In this document: positions 27,909 through 36,354 of the stretch, in pieces
Layout of the letters: each line of letters starts with the position of its first letter
Numbering within the stretch: the first letter of the stretch is position 1
Origin: Burkholderia guangdongensis
GTDB taxonomy: Bacteria; Pseudomonadota; Gammaproteobacteria; Burkholderiales; Burkholderiaceae
Direction of reading: 5' to 3'
Length of the DNA stretch: 64,000 nt
Assembly (NCBI RefSeq): GCF_013403875.1
Contig: NZ_JACBNX010000004.1
Coordinates: 248,001-312,000 of the forward strand
Translations under genes and position numbers: made by a program
Notes under the pieces: model-generated
Databases searched by the model: none
Seen by the model: the letters and a program-made list of their open reading frames with translations, nothing else
Told to the model about the DNA's origin: nothing

Positions 27909-28337
27909 ATGAAAATGCAACGCATGAAGTGGGCACTGCTGATCGCGCTCGGTTCGGCCACATCGCTGGCGCTGGCCCAGCAGTACAACGACCAGGACAT
28001 GATGCATCGCGATCAGCGGCCAGGTGATCACCAGATGATGGAGCACGATCACGGGCCGGCCGATCACCAGATGATGAACCACGATCATGGGCCGCAGCGG
28101 ATGCAGCCGGGCATGACGATGCGTCACGACGAAGGCCCGGGCGACCAGGGCGAGCATCGCGGCTGGCGCCGCGGCGACCGCCTGCCGGCGGAGTATCGCG
28201 ATCACCAGTACGTGATCGACGACTGGCACGAGCATCATCTGAACCGGCCGCCGCGTGGCTATCACTGGGTCGAGGTCGGCGGCGACTATCTGCTCGTGTC
28301 GATCGGCTCCGGCATCGTGCTTCAGATCGGGCCGTAA
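27909..28337 (+). CDS. RcnB-family periplasmic protein, Met/His-rich
   Basis: A 142-residue secreted protein with a signal peptide (KWALLIALGSATSLALAQ, cleaved near residue 24). After it come two imperfect copies of HDHGPADHQMM-type Met/His sequence (about residues 42-62) of a kind that binds soft metals, and a C-terminal RcnB domain with YVIDDWHEHHLNRPPRGYHWVEVG and YLLVSIGSGIVLQI. In enteric bacteria RcnB helps nickel/cobalt homeostasis; here the metal is unknown. The ATG at 27909 (SD GAGGGAG) removes an implausible upstream extension. A GC-rich hairpin (28356-28380) lies between this gene and the convergent FUSC gene. Confidence 0.85.
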   Translation: MKMQRMKWALLIALGSATSLALAQQYNDQDMMHRDQRPGDHQMMEHDHGPADHQMMNHDHGPQRMQPGMTMRHDEGPGDQGEHRGWRRGDRLPAEYRDHQYVIDDWHEHHLNRPPRGYHWVEVGGDYLLVSIGSGIVLQIGP

Positions 28338-28427
28338 CGGTCCGCCGGCATCCGCGCGGCGCGGTTCGGGCTCGCGCCGCCTGCCCACCCGACGCGCGCG
28401 GCAATCCGCGGCAACCCGTGGCAACCG

Positions 28428-28985
28428 TTACGCGCGATTGAACCCGTAGCGCTCGATCCGGTTCAGCAGCCACGTGACGCCGAGCGCGCATACCGTGCCG
28501 AGCGTCACCTCGCCGAGCCGCACGAGCGGGATGTCCCACAGCGGGCCGTTGCCCGGGAACAGCATCACGATCGTCGCGGTCACGCCGCCGAGCCGCGCGG
28601 CGCTGCCGATGTTCACGCACCAGCAGCAGACGATCACGACCGCGACCGCGATCGGATACGCGATGAAATGTCCGCCGCCGAGCGCGGTGCCCGCGAAGCC
28701 GAGCAGCCCGCCGATCATCGCGCCGATGAACTGGTCGCGCGACAGCGACATCGTGTCCGAATAGCTGTGCTGCGTGACCGCGATCGCGGTGATCGCGGCC
28801 CAGACCGCCTGCTCGGTATGCAGCGCGCGGCCGATTCCGTACGCGAGGCACGCGCCGCAGACCGTCTGCAGCGCCATCAGCGCGCCCTGCGCGAGCCGCT
28901 GCCCGAACGACAATCCCTTGAACAGATCGAGCACCGACTGCTGGATCTGCTGTCGGGTCTCGTCGAGCGTCCTCATCGTGTCCAT
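28428..28985 (-). CDS. FUSC-family membrane protein
   Basis: A 185-residue integral membrane protein resembling the membrane half of fusaric-acid-resistance/aromatic-acid exporters (FUSC family). About five to six hydrophobic segments are seen, including ALMALQTVCGACLAYGIG, AVWAAITAIAVTQHSYSD and PIAVAVVIVCCWCVNIG. The AITAIAVTQHSYSDTMSLSRDQFIGAMIGG block (AAITAIAVTQ and RDQFIGAMIGG) is the family signature. The ATG at 28985 has AGAGGA at seven bases; further upstream starts would overlap the MFS transporter. Substrate unknown, and no adaptor partner is adjacent. Confidence 0.83.
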   Translation of the reverse strand: MDTMRTLDETRQQIQQSVLDLFKGLSFGQRLAQGALMALQTVCGACLAYGIGRALHTEQAVWAAITAIAVTQHSYSDTMSLSRDQFIGAMIGGLLGFAGTALGGGHFIAYPIAVAVVIVCCWCVNIGSAARLGGVTATIVMLFPGNGPLWDIPLVRLGEVTLGTVCALGVTWLLNRIERYGFNRA

Positions 28986-29020
28986 CGCGAATCCTCTGGC
29001 GTATCGGCGATGCGTTCGCA

Positions 29021-30298
29021 TCAGCCCGCCTGTTCGGACGACGCCGGAGCGGGCGCGTCTTCCGGCGCGTCGCCGTTCTCGACGCGCGTTTCCGGCATGC
29101 CGAGCCAGACGAGCAGCACCGCGAGCGCGCCGGCGACCGCGAGCCCGAAGAAGCTGACCGCGTTGCCGAAGTGATCGGCGACGAAGCCCGCGGCGGCGGT
29201 GCTGAGCGTCGCACCGATGCCGGCCGCGAGACCGAACAGGCCGATGCACAGGTTGTAGCGGCCCTTGCCGCCCGCGACGTCCGCGGCGATCAGCGGCAGC
29301 ATCACGCCGAACACGGCCGCGCTGATCCCGTCGAGCATCTGCACCGGCACGAGCAGATACGGGCTGCCGACGCCCGCGAACAGTAGCGCGCGCACCGGCA
29401 GCGCGGAGAACCCGAGCAGCAGGATCGGCCGGCGGCCCCAGCGCTGCGCGGAGCGGCCGACCCACGGCGACAGCAGCGCGACGATCGCCTGCGGCACGAT
29501 GATGCATGCGGCGATCACGAGCTGCACGTTCTCGCCCATTCCGGCCGTGACTTCGCCGGCCGCGAGGTTCAGCATTGCCGCGTTCGACAGGTGGAACAGC
29601 ACCACGCACGCGGCGAAGATCAGCATCCGCCGGTCGCGCAGCAGCTCGCGCAGCGTCTCCCGCTCGCCGGGGCCGCCGCCGTCTCCGTCGCCGTCTCCAC
29701 GATGGCCGGGCGCCGCGTGCGGCGCGATCGTGTGCGTCGGCTGGATCATCGACAGCGCGACGAGCGCGGGCAGCGCGAGCGCCGCGGTCAGCCAGAACAC
29801 CGCGCGCGCGGACAGGTATTCGCCGAACAGGCCCATCAGGCCCGCCGCGACCGCGCTGCCGATCGACGCCCAGCGCGCATTGCGGCCGAGCCGGTCGCCG
29901 AGGTTCGCGCGGCCGACGAGCGCGAACGACAGCGCGGCGAGCGCCGGCGTCAGCATGCAGCTCGCGAAGCCGTGGAACACCTCGGCCGCGATCACCGGCA
30001 CGATCGTCGGGCTCGCGGCGAGCAGCACCGCGGACAGGATGATCGCCGCGATCGCCCACGCGGCCGCGCCTTTCTTGTTCTTCAGCGCGTCGACGGCCGC
30101 GCCGCCGGGCACCTGGCTCACCATCGCGCTGATCGTGCCGATCGACAGCACCATGCCGATCTCGCCCTGCGTCCACTTGTGCGACGCGAGGTACGACGCG
30201 ATAAAGGGGCCGAATCCGGTCTGGACGTTCGCGACGAAGAAGTTGAGCCAGTCGAGGGCTCGCAGGCTGCGCAGGCTGACGGCTTGCCGGATCGTCAT
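29021..30298 (-). CDS. Major facilitator superfamily transporter
   Basis: A 425-residue MFS exporter with 12 predicted membrane helices. After the first helices the loop shows DALKNKKGAAAWAIAA, and the RYNLCIGLFGLAAGIGATLST region is a TM11-type segment. The large cytoplasmic loop between helices 6 and 7 carries an odd Gly/Asp run (HRGDGDGDGGGPGER). The ATG at 30298 is family-consistent (MTIRQAVSLRSLRALDWLNF) and overlaps the stop of the PRC-barrel lipoprotein (four bases), so the two are coupled. An export role is inferred from the family; the substrate is unknown. Confidence 0.85.
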   Translation of the reverse strand: MTIRQAVSLRSLRALDWLNFFVANVQTGFGPFIASYLASHKWTQGEIGMVLSIGTISAMVSQVPGGAAVDALKNKKGAAAWAIAAIILSAVLLAASPTIVPVIAAEVFHGFASCMLTPALAALSFALVGRANLGDRLGRNARWASIGSAVAAGLMGLFGEYLSARAVFWLTAALALPALVALSMIQPTHTIAPHAAPGHRGDGDGDGGGPGERETLRELLRDRRMLIFAACVVLFHLSNAAMLNLAAGEVTAGMGENVQLVIAACIIVPQAIVALLSPWVGRSAQRWGRRPILLLGFSALPVRALLFAGVGSPYLLVPVQMLDGISAAVFGVMLPLIAADVAGGKGRYNLCIGLFGLAAGIGATLSTAAAGFVADHFGNAVSFFGLAVAGALAVLLVWLGMPETRVENGDAPEDAPAPASSEQAG

Positions 30299-31302
30299 CG
30301 GACTGCTCTCGCTGACGATGCGCTCGCGCGCGCCGGTGGCGCGGATGCGGCCGAGGCCGCGGGCGGCGCCACTGGCGGTGACACCGGCGGCGACACAGCG
30401 ACGACCGGCTTGTCCGCCGCGTACGGCGGCGCGGCGTGGACCTGCGTCGCGCTGAGGTCGAGCTGCGCGCGCAGCGTCTTGTCGCGGGTCACGAAGCGCA
30501 GCGCGGACCAGTTTGCGGCGATCGTGCGGCGCGCCGGATCGACGAGCCCGCCGAGATCGAGCACGACCGCCTGCGGCTGCGCGTCGCGGTCGATCAGCAC
30601 GTCGACGACGCGGCCGACCGTCGAGCCGTCGGGGCGCTCGACGTCGCTGTCGAGCACTGGCAGGCGCGTGGCGCGCGAGCCGGCGAACACGCCGGATAGC
30701 GGCACGATCTTCGGCCGGTCGGCGGGCGGCAGTTCGCCGGGCGGCACGTCGAGCACGATCGGCGCCTGGCGGCCGCCGGGCGTGAAGCGGAACACGGTCC
30801 ACGGAAACGCGGCCTTGCGGTCGCCGACGCCCATGAAGCCCTGCAGGTTCACGATCATCTCGCGTGGCTTGCCGCTCGCATCGGTGACCATGTCGACCGC
30901 GCGGCCGATCACGCGGCCGCCGCGACGCTGCACTTCGCTGTCGAGCAGCGCGCGGATCTGGCTGCGATCGAGCGTGCGCGTCGCGACGAGCGGCGGGGGC
31001 GGCGGCACGGCGGGCGGCGGCGGCGCGGGCCGCGCGGCCGGCTTCGGCCGCGCGGCCTCGCGATGCGGTTCCTTCTCGACCCTGGCTTCCTCGGGCGGCT
31101 GCGGCGCGGGCGTCGGCGGCAGCGTCAGCGGTTCGCCGGGCGCCTCTTCGACGGGCTCGACGAGCGCCTCGCTGATCGGCGCGGGTGGATTCTGTGTCGG
31201 CAGCAGGCCGCAGCCGGACAGCAGCAGGGTGGCGACGAGAACCGGAAAGGCCGGTAGGGACGACGACAGACGGAAAGCCGAACGCGGAAAACCGCCGCTC
31301 AT
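30295..31302 (-). CDS. PRC-barrel domain lipoprotein
   Basis: A 335-residue envelope protein with a lipobox LLLSGC at about residues 26-31 and a Pro/Glu/Ala-rich linker (about 40-110). Two PRC-barrel-type domains follow: one around TRTLDRSQIRALLDSEVQRRGGRVIGRAVDMVTD and one around RLPVLDSDVERPDGSTVGRVVDVLIDRDAQPQAVVLDLGG (each shown in part: RTLDRSQIRALL, RVIGRAVDMV, STVGRVVDVLIDRD). Such domains bind partners in photosynthetic and RNA-processing proteins; in proteobacterial lipoproteins the role is unclear. The start at 31302 has a GGAG SD and gives the signal peptide; the upstream in-frame ORF is rejected for its composition. The gene is coupled to the MFS transporter. Confidence 0.82.
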   Translation of the reverse strand: MSGGFPRSAFRLSSSLPAFPVLVATLLLSGCGLLPTQNPPAPISEALVEPVEEAPGEPLTLPPTPAPQPPEEARVEKEPHREAARPKPAARPAPPPPAVPPPPPLVATRTLDRSQIRALLDSEVQRRGGRVIGRAVDMVTDASGKPREMIVNLQGFMGVGDRKAAFPWTVFRFTPGGRQAPIVLDVPPGELPPADRPKIVPLSGVFAGSRATRLPVLDSDVERPDGSTVGRVVDVLIDRDAQPQAVVLDLGGLVDPARRTIAANWSALRFVTRDKTLRAQLDLSATQVHAAPPYAADKPVVAVSPPVSPPVAPPAASAASAPPARASASSARAVR

Positions 31303-31516
31303 TGACAGACACTCCAAGGGTCGACGCGGCCCGGTCGGGCCGCTGCTGGCGATGGAAGGCGGGTGCATGCGCCGCACCGCGCGAGCGGAGAGTTTAACGC
31401 GAGTTCGCGATGAGGCCGATTGCGGCAGGTTGCGACAACGTGACCCGGCGTGGTGCCGGGCGATCGGGGGGCGGGGCGTCGCGCGTCGTGCGCTGCCCCG
31501 GTCGGGCATGCACCGC

Positions 31517-32710
31517 TTACTTCGCGATGCCGCCGAGCGCGTTCGTGACGGGGGCCAGCAGGCTGCCCGCGCCGCCGAGCGCGGAGCCGCCCGTGCTGCT
31601 CGTCAGCGAACCGCCGGTCAGGCCGCCGGTCACCGCGCCGCCCGTCAACGAGCCGCCGGTCGCGCCGGTCACAGTATGCACCGTCGAGTTGAGCGCGGTC
31701 GTCAGCGCGCCTGCCGGCGACCCGCCGCCGGCTGCGCCGGTGACGCCGGTCGCGGTCGACACGAGGCCGGTGACCGGCGCGAGCGGGCTTGCGGCGCCCG
31801 AGCCCGAGCCGCCGCCGAGGAGCGCGGTGCCGGTCGTCCCGACCGTATTGCCGGTCGCGGTGACGACGCCGCCGACGCCCGTCGTGACCGGGTTGTTGCC
31901 GGTCGACGCGAGCGTGTTGCCGGCCGCCGCGACGCCGTTGCCGACCGTCGTGATCAGGTTCGTCGCCGGCCCGCCGACCGGCGTCGCGCCGACCGCGCCG
32001 GTGATCGAGCCGACCGTGTTCGTGATCGGCGTGATCGCCGAGCTCGCGGTGCCCGTTACCTGAGCGACCGGCCCGCTCGACAGTTGCGTGCCGAGCGTCG
32101 CGCCGCCGCCCGCGACGGTGTTGCCGAGCGTCGTCACCGCGCCGCCGACGGGCGACGTGATCGGTGCGAGCGGCGACAGCGCGGAGCCGCTGCCGCCGAG
32201 GCTCGTGACCGCGCCGCCGGTCGCCGCGACGCCCTGACCGAGGTCGCTGACGACGTTGCCGGTGCTCGACACCGTCGTGCCGACCGGGTTCGTCGACGAG
32301 CCGGAGCCGAGCTGGCCGACGCCGTTGTTGATGCCGGTGCCGAGCGCGGACACGGCCGCGCCGGCGTCCTGCACCGCGGTGCCGAGCGACTGCGTGGTGC
32401 CGCTGTTGGTGCCGGGGATAGACTGGCCGGAGATGGCGGTGCCGGCGTCCGACACGGCGGCGCCGCTTGCGGTGACGACGTTGCCCGACGCGGCGGCCGT
32501 CGTGCCGACCGAGTTCGGAGACGACGTGCTGCCCGAGCCGGAACTGGAACCGGAGCCGCTCGCCGTGGCGGCGCTGGGCGAGCTGCCGGAGCTGCCGGTG
32601 CCCTGGCTGAGCGCGCCGGAGCCGCCGCAGGCGGTGAGGGAGAGCAGCGCGGCGACGCTGGCTGCGATCATCGTGGTGCGGAGCGTGCAGAGATGGTTTT
32701 GGGTGTTCAT
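31517..32710 (-). CDS. Gly/Thr/Val-rich repetitive lipoprotein
   Basis: A 397-residue low-complexity envelope protein. The N-terminus has a signal with a lipobox LSLTAC at about residues 22-27, then Ser/Gly linkers. The body is built from degenerate units of the kind VGTTVSSTGNVVSDLG and GGAVTSLGGSGSALSPLAPIT, without a recognised catalytic domain. Burkholderia genomes carry such proteins under the label collagen-like triple helix repeat-containing, but the Gly-X-Y periodicity is not regular here. A surface or matrix role is possible. The start at 32710 has GAGG upstream. Upstream lies an AT-rich region of about 800 bp; a 22-bp palindrome is at its far end. Confidence 0.8.
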   Translation of the reverse strand: MNTQNHLCTLRTTMIAASVAALLSLTACGGSGALSQGTGSSGSSPSAATASGSGSSSGSGSTSSPNSVGTTAAASGNVVTASGAAVSDAGTAISGQSIPGTNSGTTQSLGTAVQDAGAAVSALGTGINNGVGQLGSGSSTNPVGTTVSSTGNVVSDLGQGVAATGGAVTSLGGSGSALSPLAPITSPVGGAVTTLGNTVAGGGATLGTQLSSGPVAQVTGTASSAITPITNTVGSITGAVGATPVGGPATNLITTVGNGVAAAGNTLASTGNNPVTTGVGGVVTATGNTVGTTGTALLGGGSGSGAASPLAPVTGLVSTATGVTGAAGGGSPAGALTTALNSTVHTVTGATGGSLTGGAVTGGLTGGSLTSSTGGSALGGAGSLLAPVTNALGGIAK

Positions 32711-33415
32711 GTGTTGCCTCGTATCGATGCGATATGGACGGGTCGGGACCCGGGTGTTCAGTGCCGAATGGGTGTGTCCGGTCGTCGACCGTTTCAATCG
32801 TTCGTTTGCTTCTGGTGCCGCACCATCTGCTGCCTCCTTGTCTGGCTTTGCGCCATTGCGTTTCGATCAAAATCCCGAGAAGCGTTTGAAACGGATTTCC
32901 GGAGATTGAGTGTTTGTGTTATTCCGGTCGTGCCCGCCGTTTCGCGGCGCTCTCGCGTTCAGGACTTTGCATGACGAGATTAGACCAGGGCCATTAGGGC
33001 TTCCTTTAATTAAGGTCAAATTGAAGTAAGCATCCGATTAAGACGTGCGGAGGCCCGCCCAGAGTGGCGTGGCACGGCGCATCGGCGGGGATTATTTTTA
33101 TGAATCCTCGAATCGAGTGCGGATGACGGGAAATCGCGTCAGGGTTTATCGCTATTAAGTTTTAAATCGGCGATTGAGACGTGTGCTTCAAAGAAGGATT
33201 TATATTTTTTTGGGTGCGCGAACAAATGCGGGTTCGCTCGCCGGCGGATTTTGGCGAGCGAAGCGGGCCGTCCGGCGTATGCGGTCGGAATGGATTCTGG
33301 GGGAATCGGCGCGTGCGAGGGCACGGTCTGGAAGACGCTGAACCTGAAAACGACGGACATGCCGCCGGTGCCGGCTCATGACGCGGGCGCGTTTGCGCCG
33401 GGTGGGTATCGCGTG

Positions 33416-33437
33416 CGGCCGGCCACGTGGCCGGCCG
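33416..33437. repeat. 22-bp perfect palindrome near ancestral rng end
   Basis: Arms CGGCCGGCCAC and GTGGCCGGCCG abut with no spacer. It lies 20 bp downstream of the displaced copy of the rng stop (on the minus strand), where it could have been the ancestral 3'-end hairpin, or an operator. Confidence 0.7.
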
Positions 33438-33457
33438 ATCGGCGCGGATGCGGCGAT

Positions 33458-33477
33458 TACATCAGCACGATGTCGTA
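33458..33477 (-). repeat. Displaced copy of the rng 3' end (att-like repeat)
   Basis: TACATCAGCACGATGTCGTA matches 19 of 20 bases of 34199-34218. Read on the minus strand it encodes the RNase G C-terminus YDIVLM and a TAA stop, outside any open gene. This suggests the 3' end of rng was duplicated by the insertion of the intervening 721 bp. Confidence 0.85.
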
Positions 33478-33507
33478 TCGTAGCTGTTTGAATTGCTGAA
33501 ACCTGAA

Positions 33508-33807
33508 TTATGCGGTTCCTTTGGCGAGCAATTCCACCATGCGGGTTTGCCATCCAGGGCCGGTTGCTTTCCAGTATTCAAGGACAGATACTGGCAGGCG
33601 CAGGGAAATGGCCGCCTTCGGTTCTCCGACGACCGGCCGGCCACGCTTACGGGCAATGGTCTCTCCAATGGCTTTGTTTTCCTCAACTGCACCCGATTCC
33701 TGATTCGCTTCCCGGCGCACTCGTTCCCAGTCCGTGCGGCTTTCACCGCGTGAGCGGGCAGCACGCATTTCCGCGCTAGTCATCGAAGTGATTTTCGAGC
33801 CACTCAT
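33508..33807 (-). CDS. brnA: BrnA-type antitoxin
   Basis: A 99-residue antitoxin of the BrnA family, which binds BrnT and represses its own operon. The N-terminal half is charged and disordered (TSAEMRAARSRGESRTDWERV) and holds the partner-binding part. The C-terminal half has the ribbon-helix-helix-type stretch KAAISLRLPVSVLEYWKAT then GWQTRMVELL. The ATG at 33807 has a good SD (GGAGGG, seven bases) and overlaps the end of brnT by 32 bp; a later ATG at 33783 is an alternative. The gene order brnT then brnA fits the family. The pair lies between the direct repeats of the rng end. Confidence 0.9.
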   Translation of the reverse strand: MSGSKITSMTSAEMRAARSRGESRTDWERVRREANQESGAVEENKAIGETIARKRGRPVVGEPKAAISLRLPVSVLEYWKATGPGWQTRMVELLAKGTA

Positions 33808-34066
33808 GATAGGCCCTCCGCTCGTCACGTTTGGCCGGGCGGAAACTCACGATTCGGTAGCGATCCTCGCCCGGAACGAACGCTACCGACAATACAGCCA
33901 AGACCTCGAACACGTAGGCGAAAGCCTGTTGGCGGAATTCGTCGCGACGAGGACTGTCCACGATCAGGGCGTACTCGCTTTCCAGCACCAGATCAGCATC
34001 GGCGAAATCCAGCCCATGCTTTTCCAGATTGGTGGCGCGCTTGTCCTCATCCCATTCGTAGATCAT
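33776..34066 (-). CDS. brnT: BrnT-type toxin (RelE-fold ribonuclease)
   Basis: A 96-residue toxin of the BrnT family, an RNase of the RelE-like fold. It starts MIYEWDEDKRATNLEKHGLD (EWD then K-x-x-x-N-L-x-K-H-G-x-x-F), the family hallmark, and ends with the RIVSFRPAKRDERRAYHEW block in which Arg/Lys residues are thought to contact RNA. A His near residue 17 and the last His-Glu are consistent with the family. The ATG at 34066 has no SD and follows an AT-rich element with a palindrome, suited to autoregulation by BrnA. Normally the cell tolerates it only with brnA, which follows with overlap. Confidence 0.9.
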   Translation of the reverse strand: MIYEWDEDKRATNLEKHGLDFADADLVLESEYALIVDSPRRDEFRQQAFAYVFEVLAVLSVAFVPGEDRYRIVSFRPAKRDERRAYHEWLENHFDD

Positions 34067-34069
34067 GGG

Positions 34070-34090
34070 AATATTGTATATACGTAATTC
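34070..34090 (-). promoter_or_regulatory. AT-rich promoter/operator of brnTA
   Basis: An AT-rich stretch just upstream of brnT with the palindrome GTATATAC (34076-34083) and TACGTA. No usable -35 was sought beyond it. BrnA-type antitoxins autoregulate; binding here is inference. Confidence 0.4.
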
Positions 34091-34197
34091 GATTAGTCAA
34101 GCGGAAATCTGAAGCTTGGGGCACGATCACTACGTGAGGCTCGTCAGCCGCCGGACTGGATGCATGGTCAGAGCGGGTAACGCTATGTCAATAACCC

Positions 34198-35664
34198 CTA
34201 CATCAACACGATGTCGTACTGCTCCTGACTCAGATTCGACTCGACCTGCAGCGACACCGGCTTGCCGATGAAATCGATCAGCATCGCGAGATGCTGCGAT
34301 TCCTCGTCGAGGAACAAATCGATCACCTGCTGCGACGCGATCACGCGGAACTCGCGCGGATTGAACTGCCGCGATTCACGCAGGATCTCGCGCAGCACGT
34401 CGTAGCAGACGGTGCGCGAGGTCTTCACCTGCCCCTTGCCCTGGCACACCGGGCACGGCTCGCACAGCACGTGCGCGAGCGATTCGCGCGTGCGCTTGCG
34501 GGTCATCTCGACGAGCCCGAGCTGCGAGAAGCTGTTCACGGTCACGCGCGTGCGGTCGCGCGACAGCGCCTTCTTCAGCTCCGAGAGCACCGCGTCGCGA
34601 TGCTCGGCGTTCTCCATGTCGATGAAGTCGATGATGATGATCCCGCCGAGGTTGCGCAGCCGCAATTGCCGCGCGATCGTGTGCGCGGCCTCGAGGTTCG
34701 TCTTGAAGATCGTGTCGTCGAAATTGCGCGCGCCGACGTAGCCGCCGGTGTTCACGTCGATCGTCGTCATCGCCTCGGTCTGGTCGATCATCAGGTAGCC
34801 GCCCGATTTCAGATCGACGCGCCGCGACAGCGCGCGCTGGATTTCCGTCTCGATGTTGTACAGGTCGAACAGCGGCCGCTCGCCGGTGTAGTGGTGCAGC
34901 TTCGGGCTCACGGCCGGCGTAAACGCGTCCGCGAACTCGGCGAGGCGCAGGTACGTCTCGCGCGAATCGACCTGAATTCGCGTCGTGTCGTCGTTCGCGA
35001 AATCGCGCAGCACGCGCTGCGCGAGGTCGAGATCCTGATAGAGCAGGCTCGTCGCCGGCAGCCGCTGCGACTGCTCGACGATCGTCGCCCACGTCTTGCG
35101 CAGATACGTGACGTCACCGGCGAGCTCGTCGCCCGTCGCGTCCTCGGCGATCGTGCGCACGATGTAGCCGCCTTTCTCCTCGGCCGGAATCACCGCGGTC
35201 AACCGCGCGCGCACCGCCTCGCGCTCGGCCTCGCTCTCGATCTTCTGCGAAATCCCGATGTGCGGCTCCTGCGGCAGATAGACGAGCGTGCGGCCCGCGA
35301 TGCTGACCTGCGTCGACAGCCGCGCGCCCTTCGTGCCGATCGGATCCTTGATCACCTGGACCATCAGCGTCTGGCCCTCGAACACGATCTTCTCGATCGG
35401 CTGGTGCGGAGTGTTCGCCGGCGCGTCGGCCGCGCGCGGGTGCCAGATGTCCGCGACGTGCAGGAACGCCGCGCGCTCGAGGCCGATGTCGATGAACGCG
35501 GACTGCATGCCGGGCAGCACGCGCACGACCTTGCCGAGATAGATGTTGCCGACCCGTCCGCGCGACAGCGTGCGCTCGACGTGAAGCTCCTGCACCGCGC
35601 CTTGTTGGACGAGCGCGACCCGCGTTTCCTGCGGCGTGATGTTGATCAGGATTTCTTCGTTCAT
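34198..35664 (-). CDS. rng: Ribonuclease G
   Basis: Endoribonuclease of the RNase E/G family that matures 16S rRNA 5' ends and turns over some mRNA. The protein is 488 residues, the standard length. The S1 domain (about 35-130, SRGRVGNIYLGKVVRVLPGMQSAFIDIG, given here in part as IYLGKVVRVLPGMQ) precedes the 5' sensor, DNase-like catalytic domain (DFIDMENAEHR), and Zn-link CEPCPVCQGKGQVK. The C-terminus ends QEQYDIVLM, the family norm, so the gene is intact in spite of the insertion just beyond it. It is the last gene of the upp to rng run and starts eight bases after maf; a weak SD precedes the ATG. Confidence 0.95.
   Translation of the reverse strand: MNEEILINITPQETRVALVQQGAVQELHVERTLSRGRVGNIYLGKVVRVLPGMQSAFIDIGLERAAFLHVADIWHPRAADAPANTPHQPIEKIVFEGQTLMVQVIKDPIGTKGARLSTQVSIAGRTLVYLPQEPHIGISQKIESEAEREAVRARLTAVIPAEEKGGYIVRTIAEDATGDELAGDVTYLRKTWATIVEQSQRLPATSLLYQDLDLAQRVLRDFANDDTTRIQVDSRETYLRLAEFADAFTPAVSPKLHHYTGERPLFDLYNIETEIQRALSRRVDLKSGGYLMIDQTEAMTTIDVNTGGYVGARNFDDTIFKTNLEAAHTIARQLRLRNLGGIIIIDFIDMENAEHRDAVLSELKKALSRDRTRVTVNSFSQLGLVEMTRKRTRESLAHVLCEPCPVCQGKGQVKTSRTVCYDVLREILRESRQFNPREFRVIASQQVIDLFLDEESQHLAMLIDFIGKPVSLQVESNLSQEQYDIVLM
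34199..34218 (-). repeat. rng 3' end, present copy of the 20-bp repeat
   Basis: TACATCAACACGATGTCGTA, the current last codons of rng (YDIVLM). The other copy (33458-33477) differs at one base. The 721 bp between them hold brnTA. Confidence 0.85.
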
Positions 35665-35672
35665 TGTGCGAT

Positions 35673-36305
35673 TCAGAAGTCGACGCGCGCCGCCCGCAAA
35701 AGCGCCGCCGTCTCAAAGAGGGGCAGACCCATGATACCCGAATGGGATCCGTCGATTCGTTCTACGAACTCGGCCGCGCGCCCCTGGATCGCGTAGGCGC
35801 CCGCCTTGCCGAACGGCTCGCCGGTGTCGACGTAGCGCACGAGCGCATCGCGCGACACGGCCGCGAAGCGCACCGTCGAGCGCGACAGCGCGGGCGGCAG
35901 CCGCTCGCCCCGCGCGTCGACGACCGCGAGCGCGGTCAGCACCTCGTGCTCGCGGCCCGCGAGGCGGTCGAGCATCGCGAGCGCGTCGTCCGCGTCGCGC
36001 GGCTTGCCGAGAATCGCGCCGTCGATCGTGACGGTCGTGTCCGCGACGAGCACCGGCGCGGCCGGCCTGCCGCTCGCGACGAGCCGCGCGTGCGCGGCGT
36101 CGGCCTTCGCGACGGTCACGCGCAGCACATAATGGTCGGGCGCTTCGCCGGGCCGCTCGGCCTCGAGGGCCTCGGCGTCCTCGTCGGCGCGCGGCGGCAG
36201 CAGCTCGAAGCGCACGCCGATCTGCTGCAGCAGTTCCTGGCGGCGCGGGCTCTGCGACGCGAGATAGAGGTACGGGAAAGAGTCGGGTAGGGCGCTGGAC
36301 GGCAT
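35673..36305 (-). CDS. maf: Maf-like nucleoside triphosphate pyrophosphatase
   Basis: House-cleaning pyrophosphatase that removes non-canonical or excess NTPs and affects septation. The 210 residues contain [16 protein letters not shown] (about 12-27), [12 protein letters not shown] (about 84-95), the KPRD loop and the C-terminal [16 protein letters not shown] typical of Maf. The start ATG at 36305 gives the family N-terminus [10 protein letters not shown]. It stands between rlmH and rng on the same strand, the classical maf-rng arrangement. Exact preferred nucleotide (dTTP/UTP or 7-methyl-GTP type) is not predicted. Confidence 0.93.
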   Translation of the reverse strand: MPSSALPDSFPYLYLASQSPRRQELLQQIGVRFELLPPRADEDAEALEAERPGEAPDHYVLRVTVAKADAAHARLVASGRPAAPVLVADTTVTIDGAILGKPRDADDALAMLDRLAGREHEVLTALAVVDARGERLPPALSRSTVRFAAVSRDALVRYVDTGEPFGKAGAYAIQGRAAEFVERIDGSHSGIMGLPLFETAALLRAARVDF

Positions 36306-36354
36306 CGTATGAGGGTGGGTGAGGGCGCGCGACGCGCGTCGCGACGACGCCGCG

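Larger units (their letters stand above)
32711..33507. other. AT-rich region, no supported gene
   Basis: About 800 bp without a convincing gene; much of 32.9-33.25 kb is markedly less GC-rich than the rest. It includes TTAATTAA (33006-33013) and, on the minus strand, TTGACC with TAATGG 17 bp later (about 32.99-33.02 kb), a weak candidate promoter for the repetitive lipoprotein. Small ORFs at 33139-33360 (minus) and 33251-33499 (plus) lack homology I can recognise and SD support. Near the end are a 22-bp palindrome and a copy of the rng 3' end. Confidence 0.6.

Noticed and set aside
28356..28380. Hairpin between the RcnB-like and FUSC genes
   Set aside because: Perfect eight-base stem with a nine-base loop but no T-run, so terminator function is not supported; convergent position only.
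33139..33360. Minus-strand 73-codon ORF in AT-rich DNA
   Set aside because: No family likeness, no SD and composition like the non-coding surroundings.
33251..33499. Plus-strand 82-codon ORF over the palindrome and rng-end repeat
   Set aside because: It crosses the duplicated rng end and the palindrome, has no family likeness and no SD.
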